Below the pieces are notes generated by a model. The model made no database searches and was not told where the DNA came from. It saw nothing but the letters and a program-made list of their open reading frames with translations. Positions 31,715-41,364 of a DNA stretch of 41,371 nt are shown here, piece after piece; positions within the stretch are counted from its first letter, which is position 1, and the number at the start of each line of letters is the position of its first letter. The DNA is from Smittium culicis (Eukaryota; Kickxellomycota; Harpellomycetes; Harpellales; Legeriomycetaceae): positions 1 through 41,371 of the forward strand of contig LSSN01000528.1 of NCBI GenBank assembly GCA_001970855.1. The letters are read 5' to 3'. A program made the translations under genes and the position numbers.

Positions 31715-34700
31715 ATAACTTTATCAACAAGTTATGTTATAGCAGTTTTTCTATTAATAAGTTTCTTTTTTCAATAAAAATATATTCAAACATTTCAAAT
31801 TGTTATGTTGACACTGTATGTCTTATTGATTCTGGAGCTCCTGATAGTTTCATTGACCATAAAATGCTTACTTCCCTCAACCTAATTCCCGAAAATCTCA
31901 ACTATAAAATTAACCTAGAAACTATTGACGGCAAGACAAACTTAGGACCGCCAATATCGACATGCTATCCTAATACAAAAATTATGTTTGGAACCACACA
32001 TTTTGAAAATATTACACTATTTCCAATAAACTCACCCAATATTCCAATTGTCCTTGGATTACCATGGCTAAAGCTACATAGCCCGACTATAACATGGAAT
32101 AAAAATAAAATAAAATTTGAATCTGATTTCTGCAAGCAAAATTGTAATCAAAAAATGAAAGTCAATGCGATCTTTGGACCTCCTTCAGATGACCCTCGAA
32201 CTGAATCAGATGAATACGAAAGCACCAGTTCCGATGAAGACTAATTCTTTGACATCAACCCCGAGCCTGAAGAAATTGTTACCACAGAAACTGTTCCTGA
32301 AATTAATGTCACAGATCCCGAACCTAAAATCATATCTCCTCCGATAGCTCCCTCCGCTGGCGATATTGCTGACATCAACCCCCCTCCAGACCCCGATCCA
32401 GAACTTGATGATAACGTAAACGAGAAAATTCCCTCTGAATACCTGGAATTCTCATCTGTTTTTAGCAAACAGCTAGCCAGCACACTTCCAGACCATAGAA
32501 AATATGACTGTCCCATAGATTTGAAGCCCAAATCTACGCCCTCTTGGGGTCCGATCTACTCTCTCACCGAAGTGGAACTCAAATCCCTGAAATCTTACAT
32601 TGACGAAAACCTGTAAAATGGGTTCATCAAACCATCCAAGTCATCATATGGAGCACCAGTAATGTTTACCAACAAAAAAGATGGTGACCTAAGATTGTGC
32701 GTCGACTATAGAAAATTAAACGAACAAACCGTCAAGAACCGCCACCCTCTCCCAAGAATTGACGAATCTTTTGATCGCCTCCAGTCTGCTGCATATTTCA
32801 CCAAGCTTGATCTCCGAGGGGCTTATAACTTGGTTAGGATTAGGGAAGGTGACGAATATAAAACCGCATTCCGATGTAGATACGGGCATTTCGAGTATAA
32901 CGGCATTCCTTTTGGCTTGACAAATGCTCCTGCCAATTTTCAGCACTTCATCAATGACGTACTTCGTGAGGTTCTGGATAACTATGCTATTGCTTATTTG
33001 GATGATATCCTTATATTCTCAAATTCCCTCTCAAAACATAAACAACATGTACGCTCTGTCCTTGGAAAACTATTAGAAAATAAACTCTACTGCAAACTCT
33101 CAAAATGCTTATTCCATATGACAGAAGTGGATTTCTTAGGACATATAATTTCAGCTCAAGGTATCCGCTCAGACCCTGCCAAAATTGCCAACCTATCCAA
33201 CTGGTTCACACCTAGAAATGTCCGCGATATACAAGTATTCCTAGGATTTGTCAACTATTACCGAAAGTTCATTCCACACCTATCCAAAATATCTCACCCA
33301 CTCACAAGCCTCCTCAGAAAAGACGCTAAATTTAAATGGACTGACGAAGAAGATAATTCATTTAGAATAATCATACAGTTGCTTACTTCCTCCCCTGTTT
33401 TTAGCTATCCGAACCCTGAAAAAGAATACTTTGTGGAGACTGATGCCTCTGATTACGCTATGGGTGCGATTTTATCACAGAAAGATATCAATAACCAGCT
33501 CCACCCCATCGCCTATTTCTCAAGAAAATTCTCTCCTGCAGAAGTTAATTACGACATTTATGATAAAGAAATGCTAGCAATTGTTTCAGCGTTCAAAGAA
33601 TGGAGACATTACCTCGAAGGAGCCTCTGAACAAACTCAAGTGTATACTGACCATAAAAATTTGGAGCATTTTAAAACTTCAAAATCTCTAAATCGAAGAC
33701 ATGCCCGCTGGTCCCTATTCTTTACCCGCTTCAATTTTATAATAACGTACCGACCTGGATCACTATCTGGAAAACCAGATGCCTTATCACGAAGGTCGGA
33801 ATATCTACAAGGAAAACCTATTCAAAACAATATCCTCCCAGCCACACGCTTCATCAATACCATTTCCAGAGTATCTTCAGACTTCAAACAAGACCTAGTT
33901 ACTGCTCTATCAACGGATACATACGCGGCTAATCATTTCTCTGATATGACTATTAACTCATTATCCAGTACTAACAAATCTCTTAAGCTTAGTAATGGAC
34001 TAGTATACCATGGAGATAAAATTTATATACCTCAAACACTAAGATTGCAAATAATGCACGATCATCACGACTCTATTCCAGCTGGTCATTTTGGTTTTAA
34101 GAAGACTTTGGACCTCATATGCAGAAATTATTGGTTTCCGGAAATGAAACCTACAGTGAAGTCCTATATCCAAACGTGTGATATCTGTAACCGTACTAAA
34201 CATAAGCTTCATAAAAAACAAGGCTTATTAGTTCCTCTGCCACCTGCAAACGGACCATAGAAATCCATTACTATGGACTTCATAGTGGAGCTACCCAACT
34301 CTAGTGGGTATAATACTATATTGGTGGTAGTGGATAGATTCACTAAAATGGCCCACTTTATACCACTAAAAATACTCCCGACCTCTGAAGAGACAGTACA
34401 AGCGTTCATAAACAACATATTTAAACTATATGGAATGCCTGAAGAGATAATATCCGACCGCGGAACTCAATTTACTTCCAGGTTTTGGAAGCGCCTGTTC
34501 CAATTACTTAAAGTGAGAATCAAACTGTCCTCACCTTTCCACCCAGAAACTGACGGGCAGACAGAGTGCACTAACCAAACACTAGAACGTTACCTCCGCG
34601 CCTATATTAACTACCAAAAATCAAACTGGTCCAATTTACTTCCTATATCCGAATTCTCATATAACAATTCGATCCATACCTCTACCAATCACTCACCATT

Positions 34701-35355
34701 CTTTGCGTTATTGGGCTATAACCCAAACTTTACTGTAGAAAAAATTGGATTTTCAGAAGTACCAGCTGCCGAAAACCGCCTACAAACTCTCAGTGAAACT
34801 CATAAAAAATTATCAAAAAACCTTAAAAACTCAAGTTCAGCATTCAAAAAATTCTCAGATAAAAACAAAGTGCCAGAAAAGATATTCAAAACTGGCGAGA
34901 TGGTTTGGCTTAACTCCAAAAACATATCTACTACTATACCGTCTAAAAAACTAGACTATAAGTTCCTGGGACCATACAAAGTACTGGGCCAAATAAAACC
35001 AGTAACATACAAACTAGACCTTCCTTTACAAATGAAAATCCACCCCACGTTCCATGTTAGCCTTCTGGAGCCGTTCACAAAGAATACTATACAACAAAGG
35101 ACTACAGATCCTCCACCTCCGACTATAATAAATGGTGAACAAGAATATGTGGTGTCAGAAATTTTAGACTCTAAGCTATACTATGGCAAACTCTATTACC
35201 TCCTGGACTGGGAAGGATATACCCCAGCCGATAGATCTTGGGAGCCTGCTCGTAACCTCGACTGTTATGATAGAATAACAGAATTCCACGAAAAACATCC
35301 GCATAAGCCACGGAATCCCCTTAGGATATGCTTCACTCAAGTCTCACAAGCATAG
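31672..35355 (+). pseudogene. pol: Pol polyprotein of the young chromovirus, three internal stops
   Basis: One continuous frame (-1 relative to gag) to TAG 35353-35355. Protease DSGA at 31828-31839. An acidic/Pro-rich linker follows, about 32165-32430. RT spans about 32540-33270, with catalytic YLDD at 32995-33006. RNase H is about 33400-33790 (VETDASDYAMGA, DKEMLAI, TDHKNLEHF, KPDALSRR). Integrase zinc region is HDHHDSIPAGHFGF...CDICNR (34060-34200). The integrase core begins MDFIVEL (34273), then SDRGTQF and HPETDGQTE. GPY/F module: YKFLGPYKV ... HPTFHVSLLEP (34957-35070). Chromodomain EYVVSEILDSKLYYGKLYYL ... GYTPADRSWEP (35142-35260). Stops: TAA 32242, TAA 32614, TAG 34258, the last where relatives have Trp before KSITMDF. 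All catalytic residues seen are intact and there are no frameshifts, so decay is very recent. Confidence 0.93.
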
Positions 35356-35408
35356 CACAATTCTGGCGAAGTATCTAAAAATTAAAACATATAGGGACAA
35401 ATAATAAT

Positions 35409-35820
35409 AAAAAAAAAAAAAAAATCCAATAACAACTTTTACTCTTTCTTTTACTATTTCTTATACACCAATTGCGGCGACGGATATTAGTTTGTAGGCT
35501 TGTGTTGTGGCAGCTAACCGTAAGGTCGAGGATGCAGTCAATGTACCCGCCCTTGCAGAGGACAAGTACACTATAATAACCTCCCATACGGGAATATATC
35601 AGAGCCTGATACTGCAATGACTAAGTACCCGTACTACTATTTATCGGGTACCTCAGCGCGTCCAGTGAGTATTTAACCAGGGTGAAGGTCGACTACACCA
35701 CTCAAAGCCACGAGCTCTATCGAAACAGACACCGAAACTATCCATCGGCAACCGGGATTTGAACCTGGGATATACCAATAGCAATGCATTGCGCTTGTCG
35801 ACAATGTCGAATCCCAGAAC
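35409..35820 (-). repeat. tRNA-derived SINE-like segment
   Basis: On the minus strand the head (35820 down to about 35742) has a box B (GGTTCAAATCC, 35765-35755) followed by CCGG, with T-arm pairing at four of five positions. An A-box-like stretch with AAGCGCAATG lies at the right spacing upstream, roughly 33 nt. About 330 bp of unrelated body follows, and the segment ends at a T16 run (35424-35409), which is a strong Pol III terminator on this strand. The segment is GC-richer than the rest of the 3' region. A SINE is the best reading; a degenerate tRNA pseudogene is the alternative. A target duplication cannot be judged because both flanks are A/T simple sequence. Confidence 0.5.
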
Positions 35821-35844
35821 TAAAATAAAATAAATTTTATTTTA
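35821..35844. repeat. Perfect AT palindrome next to the SINE-like head
   Basis: TAAAATAAAAT, two bases, then ATTTTATTTTA: an 11-bp perfect inverted repeat that abuts the tRNA-like segment. It could be part of a polyadenylation region or an insertion target. Confidence 0.6.
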
Positions 35845-36142
35845 TCTTTTGAATATTTTTATTTTATATAATCATTGTTACATAAAATTAGGTAATAGGG
35901 ATCGTCAAACTCTAGTAATAATCGATGCCGAAGTATAACACCACGAGTGAGATATAAAAATTCGAATCTGAAGATTCAGAATCCAGAGGCTGGGTTCCCT
36001 TAGAACCATCGTGATAATAATTTGGACTTATAGAATATATGTTATAATCTTTGGCAATTTATTAATTACTTTCAATAAACTTTTAAAAGATAAATTTAAT
36101 ATAAAAAAAATAAAATCACAAATCAATTCCCAGCGTAACGAG

Positions 36143-36331
36143 ATGAGTTACGCTGGCTATCTTAAGCAAAGAGCTGCCATTGCGGAAAAGACCGCAATGA
36201 GAAGTGCCGCGGCGCACGACACGCTAACCATCTGCGCTAAAATCGAAGTATTTTGTCAAGATAAAAATAACATATATTCAAAATTCTGGAAAACCTACAA
36301 AAATACAACCCAAATTCAAATATTCTACTAA
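36143..36331 (+). CDS. Small conserved ORF in the chromovirus 3' region
   Basis: ATG 36143 opens 62 codons beginning MSYAGYLKQRAAIAEKTAMR and continuing SAAAHDTLTI. The frame is open upstream to 36011, but the conserved part starts here. A decayed relative outside the element at 37421-37501 reads ADYLKQRNANDDMAARKRIV, so the YLKQR core, alanines and spacing are kept at protein level. GC content in the conserved part is above that of its flanks. It could be a third retroelement ORF, a captured host fragment, or part of another transposon inserted in the 3' region. No domain is recognised. The C-terminal third is low complexity and probably not conserved. Confidence 0.45.
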   Translation: MSYAGYLKQRAAIAEKTAMRSAAAHDTLTICAKIEVFCQDKNNIYSKFWKTYKNTTQIQIFY

Positions 36332-36421
36332 AATAAATACCAAACACCAAAATATATCAAGAAACCAACATAAACAACACTAAGTCAAATTTCCGAAAAA
36401 TTAGCCAATTATATTCTTTTT

Positions 36422-36431
36422 AGGAGGAGGG
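36422..36431 (+). other. Polypurine tract of the young chromovirus
   Basis: AGGAGGAGGG followed by TAG and then the TGTAATGG start of the 3' LTR. It serves as the RNase H-resistant primer for plus-strand DNA. Confidence 0.85.
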
Positions 36432-36434
36432 TAG

Positions 36435-36641
36435 TGTAATGGTCCAATAATAATTGGACTTGCATTACCCCTGGAATTTGGTTTCAGAACCAAATTCTAT
36501 TTTTTATATCATATAAATAAGCTTAACTTCCCACTTTTTGGAAGTTAAGCTTTTCAATCTTTTATTCTTTCTCATTTCTCATTCTCATCTTTTTATTAGT
36601 TATTTTTATTATTTAAAAATAAATTAAACTTGATCATTACA
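36435..36641 (+). repeat. 3' LTR, 207 bp
   Basis: It begins TGTAATGG and ends GATCATTACA, giving perfect 7-bp inverted ends. Four differences from the 5' LTR (two transitions, two transversions). It retains the TATA box and all three hairpins, with one mismatch in hairpin 2. Confidence 0.95.
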
Positions 36642-36646
36642 ATTAT
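36642..36646. repeat. Target site duplication, right copy (ATTAT)
   Basis: Exact copy of 30337-30341; the sequence continues as the interrupted target locus. Confidence 0.9.
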
Positions 36647-36995
36647 TTTACTTACTTTATTTTGAATCCTCTTATAAAAGGGCTGGTGCCTAACCAGAAC
36701 CTGGGGACCATTCTAACTTTTTCATAACATTTAGCATACTAACACTGGCTGCTTATATACGCCGCTATACACCCTAAATAAATCTTTGCCAGAGTTCTTG
36801 AATTAAGACTCTGCGCTTATAGTGATAATTAAATAAAATTTAAATTTCTAATTCTTGTTACTTTTTTTTGTTTCTCTTATTATAGTTTTACCCTACCTAC
36901 TATCCCAGTAGCGCTTACAATCCAACCGCAAAATTTGAATTCAACTCTGTGAATAACAACCACATACTTACCTGAATATCACCCGTACCTTTAGA
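36647..36995. other. Insertion locus, right flank: TATA box and splice-like signals
   Basis: It contains TATAAAAG near 36674, a perfect yeast-type branch-point word TACTAAC near 36738, and two pyrimidine-rich stretches ending in TTATAG or GCCAG. These are compatible with a promoter or intron of the locus split by the chromovirus, but no exon junction can be proven. Confidence 0.3.
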
Positions 36996-37163
36996 ATGAA
37001 TCATAACGACTTTCTTCCTTCATGCACCCCTTTCCCACCTGGGTCACGGTATGTAGAGAACCACGATACTCAGGCACCCTCACTTCCCTCTACTTACATG
37101 CGCTCTGATGGAGAATATGATGACGGAATGGATGAGGAAAGTCCACCGCACAGTGGCGGCTAA
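36996..37163 (+). CDS. Small GC-rich ORF, 55 residues, unrecognised
   Basis: ATG 36996 to TAA 37161-37163. The peptide starts MNHNDFLPSCTPFPPGSRYV, has a Pro/Ser middle and an acidic end (SDGEYDDGMDEESPPHSGG). Codon composition is balanced and much richer in GC than the flanks, unlike random frames in this window. Polar, acidic, probably disordered. It resembles N-terminal leaders of retroelement Gag proteins as well as small host proteins. It lies 350 bp right of the chromovirus insertion and 80 bp left of an LTR-like fragment. It may be the first exon of a gene or the start of another element's gag. I do not recognise it. Confidence 0.4.
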   Translation: MNHNDFLPSCTPFPPGSRYVENHDTQAPSLPSTYMRSDGEYDDGMDEESPPHSGG

Positions 37164-37242
37164 CCGAAAATATCTAAACTATATTAACTAGAATACAAGT
37201 CTTAGCATATAAACCTGAGCTTTGCCAGAACATGTTATGGCA

Positions 37243-37366
37243 TAGCATTTATACATTAATTCCTTTTTTTAGTTTCGTTTTTTCTCCTTAATCTCTTTCT
37301 TGTTCTTGTTATAGTTTCTCTTATTTTTCATAATACTATTTATTAAAAATATCTCATAACCTACTT
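37243..37366 (+). repeat. LTR-end-like fragment, relative of 24340-24470
   Basis: Same word order as the fragment upstream of the old chromovirus gag: AGCATTTATACATTAATTCC, AGTTTCGTT, CTTGTT, CTCTTATTTTTC.TAATACTAT and AAATATCTCATAACCTA. It suggests that a second, related LTR element, now fragmentary, occupied this locus before the young chromovirus landed. Confidence 0.55.
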
Positions 37367-37420
37367 TATCAAAAAAAATCAATATTAAAAAAAATTCAGA
37401 AAAATTTCAAGAGTGACAGA

Positions 37421-37501
37421 ATTAGCTAAGCAGACTATCTAAAGCAAAGAAACGCCAATGATGATATGGCCGCTAGAAAAAGAATTGTGGCGCCTGACTG
37501 A
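37421..37501 (+). pseudogene. Decayed relative of the 36143 small ORF
   Basis: Reads ADYLKQRNANDDMAARKRIV then APD and TGA 37499-37501, with one TAA at 37427. About 65% nucleotide identity to 36140-36235 over roughly 95 bases by eye. It has no methionine start at the matching place. Together with the LTR-like fragment just upstream it may be the 3' region of a sister element. Confidence 0.45.
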
Positions 37502-40500
37502 TGGAAACTCTAGAGTCTATCTAATGCAAGAAAGTATAGTACAATTTACATTATTATATTCCAAAATTCAAAAAAAATATAAAAAAATTAAAAATCTTTA
37601 AAAATATATATAAAAATTTAATTGGCATGTTATGATGAACTTATTAATTATATTTTGCATTTTTTTCTTTTTAAATCTCAAATTATGAATTAGAAAAATC
37701 CAATATTGCTTTGATTAATTACCAAGATCAGCAATTAAATATAAAATATTTTTAGAGACACTGTATTGTCAGCAAATGCTAATTTTGCCGGTACTGACTA
37801 TAATAAGATTATAAATTTTTACATAATTTATTTTATATAAAATATTATGAGTAGATACAGAAACCATTCCTGGGCCACATGAAATTTGATCTGAATATAA
37901 AAACTTGAATACACGACGAAATAAGGATTATCAAGCTTGATTATGTAAAAAATCATAGAAATTTATTGTATTATATGCTATCATTCGATTTAAATAAAAT
38001 TATAAATTAATAAATCAGTTTTTAAGCTAAAGAATGAACAATAAATCAATTTATATAAAATTATAAAAAATATGCATTACATGGTGTCTGCGTCATAAGA
38101 CCGCTTGGACGACAAAAATACTACAAAAGAAGCAATCTGAGCCAACGGTATTCTGCTAATACTATTTTTAAAAGAAAATACTCGCGCCAGAATTTTTAAT
38201 AAAACCATGTTTTAGTACTTTTAAAAGATTCAAAAATAATTATAGTCAATATTTGACCAATAAATATAAATATAATTACTATTATTACTATTATTATATT
38301 GAGTATTAGTTATATTAATTATTTATTAATGAGATTATAATAATATGAATAGATAAATAGAAAAATTATAAATACAAGTTTTTAACCCTAGAAATAAATT
38401 AATTATATCGGAATTTTTTCAATCAATATGAACAAACAACTAAATTGAGCTTTGCAAAATAATTTTATAAACCTAACCCTAAAAATTTTTAGGTTTATAG
38501 AATATCTAAGAATAAAGAGAGGTTAATGAGAATAGGGAATTATATTAATTATTTTTGAAACATAAATAAATAAATGTTTATTAAATAATGTATATTTCGT
38601 ATTTGTGGAAATACAAATCAATCAAAAAAATTGGTAATAATTGCAAATAATATCTAGTAAATTTAATATAAGATTTAGTGGTCTGAAAATCACAAATATC
38701 AATATTTATATTGTAAAGTTTTTTTATGTTTTAATAAATAATTATTTATAATTTGAAACTAGATAAAATTATGTTGCAATAAATATTCAATAAATTGACA
38801 ATTAAATGAATATTGGCTCAGAATTTATTGAAAAGTACAAAAAATTATAATAAATGTAATAATCATAGTAAAAATTTCGCAAAATTTAATAAGACCAAGT
38901 AATTAAATATATTAAGTAAAATTTGAATAATAATTATACCATATACATAATAAGGCAATAATTTAAATCCACAAGTATCAATTCGCACAACTCATATAAT
39001 ATTAAATTTACATAAGTATTTATTAAAACTAAGTTGATATCCCTATTTTAATTAATTATTATATATATTAATATACATTTTATTAACATGAAACACAAAT
39101 TTTGTTATAAAAAATTATAATATTAAATCGATACATGGTATCAATAAAGTTGTATTAATTATTAATGTTAACTCATGTTTCTAAATAATTCTACATTTAA
39201 ACAGATATTAATTGTTATTTAAATTACATGAATTGGTCATTTATAATTTTTCAAATATTTTGGATAAAAGTTTACAAAAGAGTTATAGGAATAATCATTT
39301 ATCAATAATTTTTTGGATCTTATTAATAACTGCATTAAATTTGTCATTTGTATTATTAATACGATAATATAGAAGTAAATAAGATTCAGAATAGCTCAAG
39401 TTTATACAAAAATTATGTGTATTTTTTTCTACAGTAAAAGGACGAAGCAATTATATAATTATAAACCATTAATAATAGTTTAATTGTAAATATGTTAAAT
39501 TTTTAATTAATGATATAGATTAAATAATGTATCAATTCAGAAAATAGATATGAACAAGCGATTATAAATAACCAAAAATTGAGAATAAGCACTACATTTA
39601 CTTTTGTTGAGATAAAATGAATTTATATAATTAATTTGAAAAATGCAATTTATCGTTTAAATTAAACACGAAACAATTTTAAAATTAAATCATTGCTTTA
39701 TATATTAGCAAGTTGATTTAGTTTAGAATATTAAATTAAAATCACAAATTTATATTTAATGAACTACTAAAAAAAAATTGATTCTTAGGATTCAACATAT
39801 CATAACTTGTTAAAATTAATAAATATTTTAATTTCAAAATAAAAGAACGCGTAAAAAACAGATCTGGAAATTATTAATAATTAATGGTTAAAAGAAATAG
39901 ATAGCTTTGTTATATCTAAAATATCAAAGATGTGAAATATAAAAAAAAGGGAAATAATATGAATTCTTATAGATTAATGTCAAATAAATATAATTTTTCA
40001 TTTAATTAGTATTAGATAGCAATTATGATTTTTTTTAGACAAAATGTTTAAAGTGGATTTCATAAAAAAATTTTTTTAAATAAAAAAATTAACAAGCAAT
40101 TATAAATTAATATAAATTTAACTAATAATTACAAAAATTGATTATATTATAACCATAGTTCAGATAAATATACAGTTAAAATATTTGATTAAAGGCATGC
40201 TAACTAATAGAAATTGATGTCTCATTACATAAATAAAAATTACTTTAATAACAGGAATTAATACACATAGTTAAAATTCATACTATTATCCTTGATAATA
40301 CATATTTGTTTCTTTATTATCAATATGAGAGATTTAAAAACATTCTAAATATTAAAATAAAAAATTTATTAGGCTTCTAAAAATTAAAACAGCTATAATT
40401 ACTCTATTCTATTTATATATAGCTTGTGAAATAAAAAAACAACTCTTAAAGGATCATTGGTAATCTTATAATTATAAATTTATCGGTTTATAATATAATG

Positions 40501-40510
40501 CAGCTTTTTT
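37502..40510. other. 3-kb AT desert
   Basis: Almost entirely A/T with stops in every frame. No coding remnants, RNA genes or copies of other repeats were recognised. One 16-bp perfect palindrome (CCTAAAAATTTTTAGG, 38478-38493) lies inside a longer inverted repeat with AAACCTAA / TTAGGTTT arms. Confidence 0.5.
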
Positions 40511-40560
40511 TACCAGGATATCGAACTTAGCTGTATCCGAATTTATAAAATTCGGATAGT
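40511..40560 (+). repeat. Possible pogo-type terminal repeat with hairpin
   Basis: After TA at 40511-40512 comes CCAGGATATCGAACTTAGCT, then a perfect 11-bp hairpin TATCCGAATTT / AAATTCGGATA (40534-40558, 3-nt loop). The arrangement (CAGG start, CTTAGCTG, TCCGAA) resembles pogo-family ends and the CAGG end at 624, but the partner end is outside the window. Alternatively it is a 3' hairpin of the frames to its right. Confidence 0.35.
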
Positions 40561-40605
40561 GCACAAGTTCAAATTTTATAATCTTTATGCCTTGTATATT
40601 GTAGG

Positions 40606-40950
40606 TCATAACTGTAGTAGTATTGTTTTTTTTGGACCAATAAAATTAACAGATCGAACTTTTTTATTTTTTTCCTGCCTAATTCTGGCATGTAATGCTT
40701 TTTCGATTTTTTTTATATCGTTGTTTGACAAATTTATTTTATGGCCAGTTGTGGAGTGAATTTCGTGTCTCCATTGGCTGTTGCGTTGTTTAATTTTTTT
40801 AACCGTAAAAGAGCGTTCAGTGAGTGCAGAGTTTAGCACAATATACTTTTTTACAGTATCTTTTTTGAGTTCCTGGACGTTGAGGACCAAGAGTTTATCT
40901 TGTTTTTTTTTGCTTTTCTTTTTTCTATTTTTTTTTCTGTTTTTAAGCAT
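40606..40950 (-). CDS. Lysine-rich unrecognised ORF, 114 residues
   Basis: The frame starts MLKNRKKNRKKKSKKK, a nuclear-localisation-like basic run, and continues with charged helical sequence (LNVQELKKDTVKKYI, ALTERSFTVKKIKQRNSQWR, NNDIKKIEKALHARIRQEKN), ending KKTILLQL. The frame is open upstream of the ATG, overlapping the end of the neighbouring ORF in another phase, so it may be the C-terminal part of that protein joined by frameshift or splicing. It is followed within 50 bp by a hairpin/TIR-like end. No family recognised; a transposon-encoded nucleic-acid-binding protein is a guess. Confidence 0.45.
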   Translation of the reverse strand: MLKNRKKNRKKKSKKKQDKLLVLNVQELKKDTVKKYIVLNSALTERSFTVKKIKQRNSQWRHEIHSTTGHKINLSNNDIKKIEKALHARIRQEKNKKVRSVNFIGPKKTILLQL

Positions 40951-40973
40951 ATTTAATGATGGTTTGTAGTTAA

Positions 40974-41364
40974 TTATTCGAAATCCATATCCTGATCGGT
41001 ATGGTCGGGCGGATCAGATGGATAATTAATTTCATCTGTAGATTCGCTGAAATTCTCAGCAAAATATTTTTTTTTCGAATTCTATGTATTGTGCCTCAGT
41101 TATTTGATTATTTCTGGCTCTTTCAGCCATAATTTCAAGCTCTGTTGGAGTATTGTAGCCATATGAATCTTCTGATGCAGGCGTGCTAGGTATAATAATT
41201 TTTTTATACTTTTTTTCGGTGCTGTTATTGGCGTCATAGTTGCCAATATTTTCGGAAATATTTTTTCCGTGATTTTTCGGCGCTAAATTTTGGCCTAATG
41301 ATTTTTTTTGTATCGGCTCATCAATTGTTGCCTTATGAAATTCGGCTTTTCTTGACTCTGCCAT
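40974..41364 (-). pseudogene. Acidic unrecognised ORF with homopolymer frameshift, near or over window edge
   Basis: From ATG 41364 the frame runs MAESRKAEFHKATIDEPIQK ... IIIPSTPASEDSYGYNTPTE ... YIEFEKK and stops at 41056 just after a nine-base T run (41067-41075, A9 in sense). In the phase one base away the reading continues sensibly as YFAENFSESTDEINYPSDPP then DHTDQDMDFE to TAA 40976-40974. The break is thus probably a one-base indel in the homopolymer, real or from sequencing. Hydrophilic, Ser/Asp/Glu-rich. The frame is also open upstream to the window edge, so the start is not certain. It lies 23 bp upstream of the lysine-rich frame on the same strand. Not recognised. Confidence 0.45.

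Larger units (their letters stand above)
35356..36434 (+). other. Extended 3' region of the young chromovirus
   Basis: About 1.1 kb lies between the pol stop and the 3' LTR, longer than in compact relatives. It holds a GC-richer, tRNA-derived segment in reverse (35409-35820), an AT palindrome (35821-35844) and a small ORF (36143-36331) with a decayed relative at 37421-37501. The region ends in the polypurine tract. Confidence 0.7.
30342..36641 (+). mobile_element. Young Ty3/gypsy chromovirus (Tf1/sushi-like), 6.3 kb, near-complete
   Basis: The boundaries are fixed by 207-bp LTRs and a perfect 5-bp ATTAT duplication. Order: 5' LTR, self-priming site, gag, -1 frameshift signal, pol (protease, RT, RNase H, zinc-binding integrase, GPY/F, chromodomain), about 1.1 kb 3' region, polypurine tract, 3' LTR. 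The LTRs differ at four positions (about 2%), so the insertion is recent. Coding sequence is indel-free, but four in-frame stops (31385, 32242, 32614, 34258) should block full-length products. The higher GC than the surroundings fits recent arrival from an active source copy. Chromoviruses replicate through an RNA intermediate in Gag particles, and their chromodomain guides integration to marked chromatin. Confidence 0.95.

Noticed and set aside
31385..34260. Reassigned TAA/TAG codons (glutamine) explaining the in-frame stops
   Set aside because: The TAG at 34258 lies where relatives have Trp, and the MIR gene ends at a normal TAA, so ordinary mutation is simpler.
31320..34954. Short frames within gag-pol in other phases and on the minus strand
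   Set aside because: They overlap a clear gag-pol frame and show no conserved motif.
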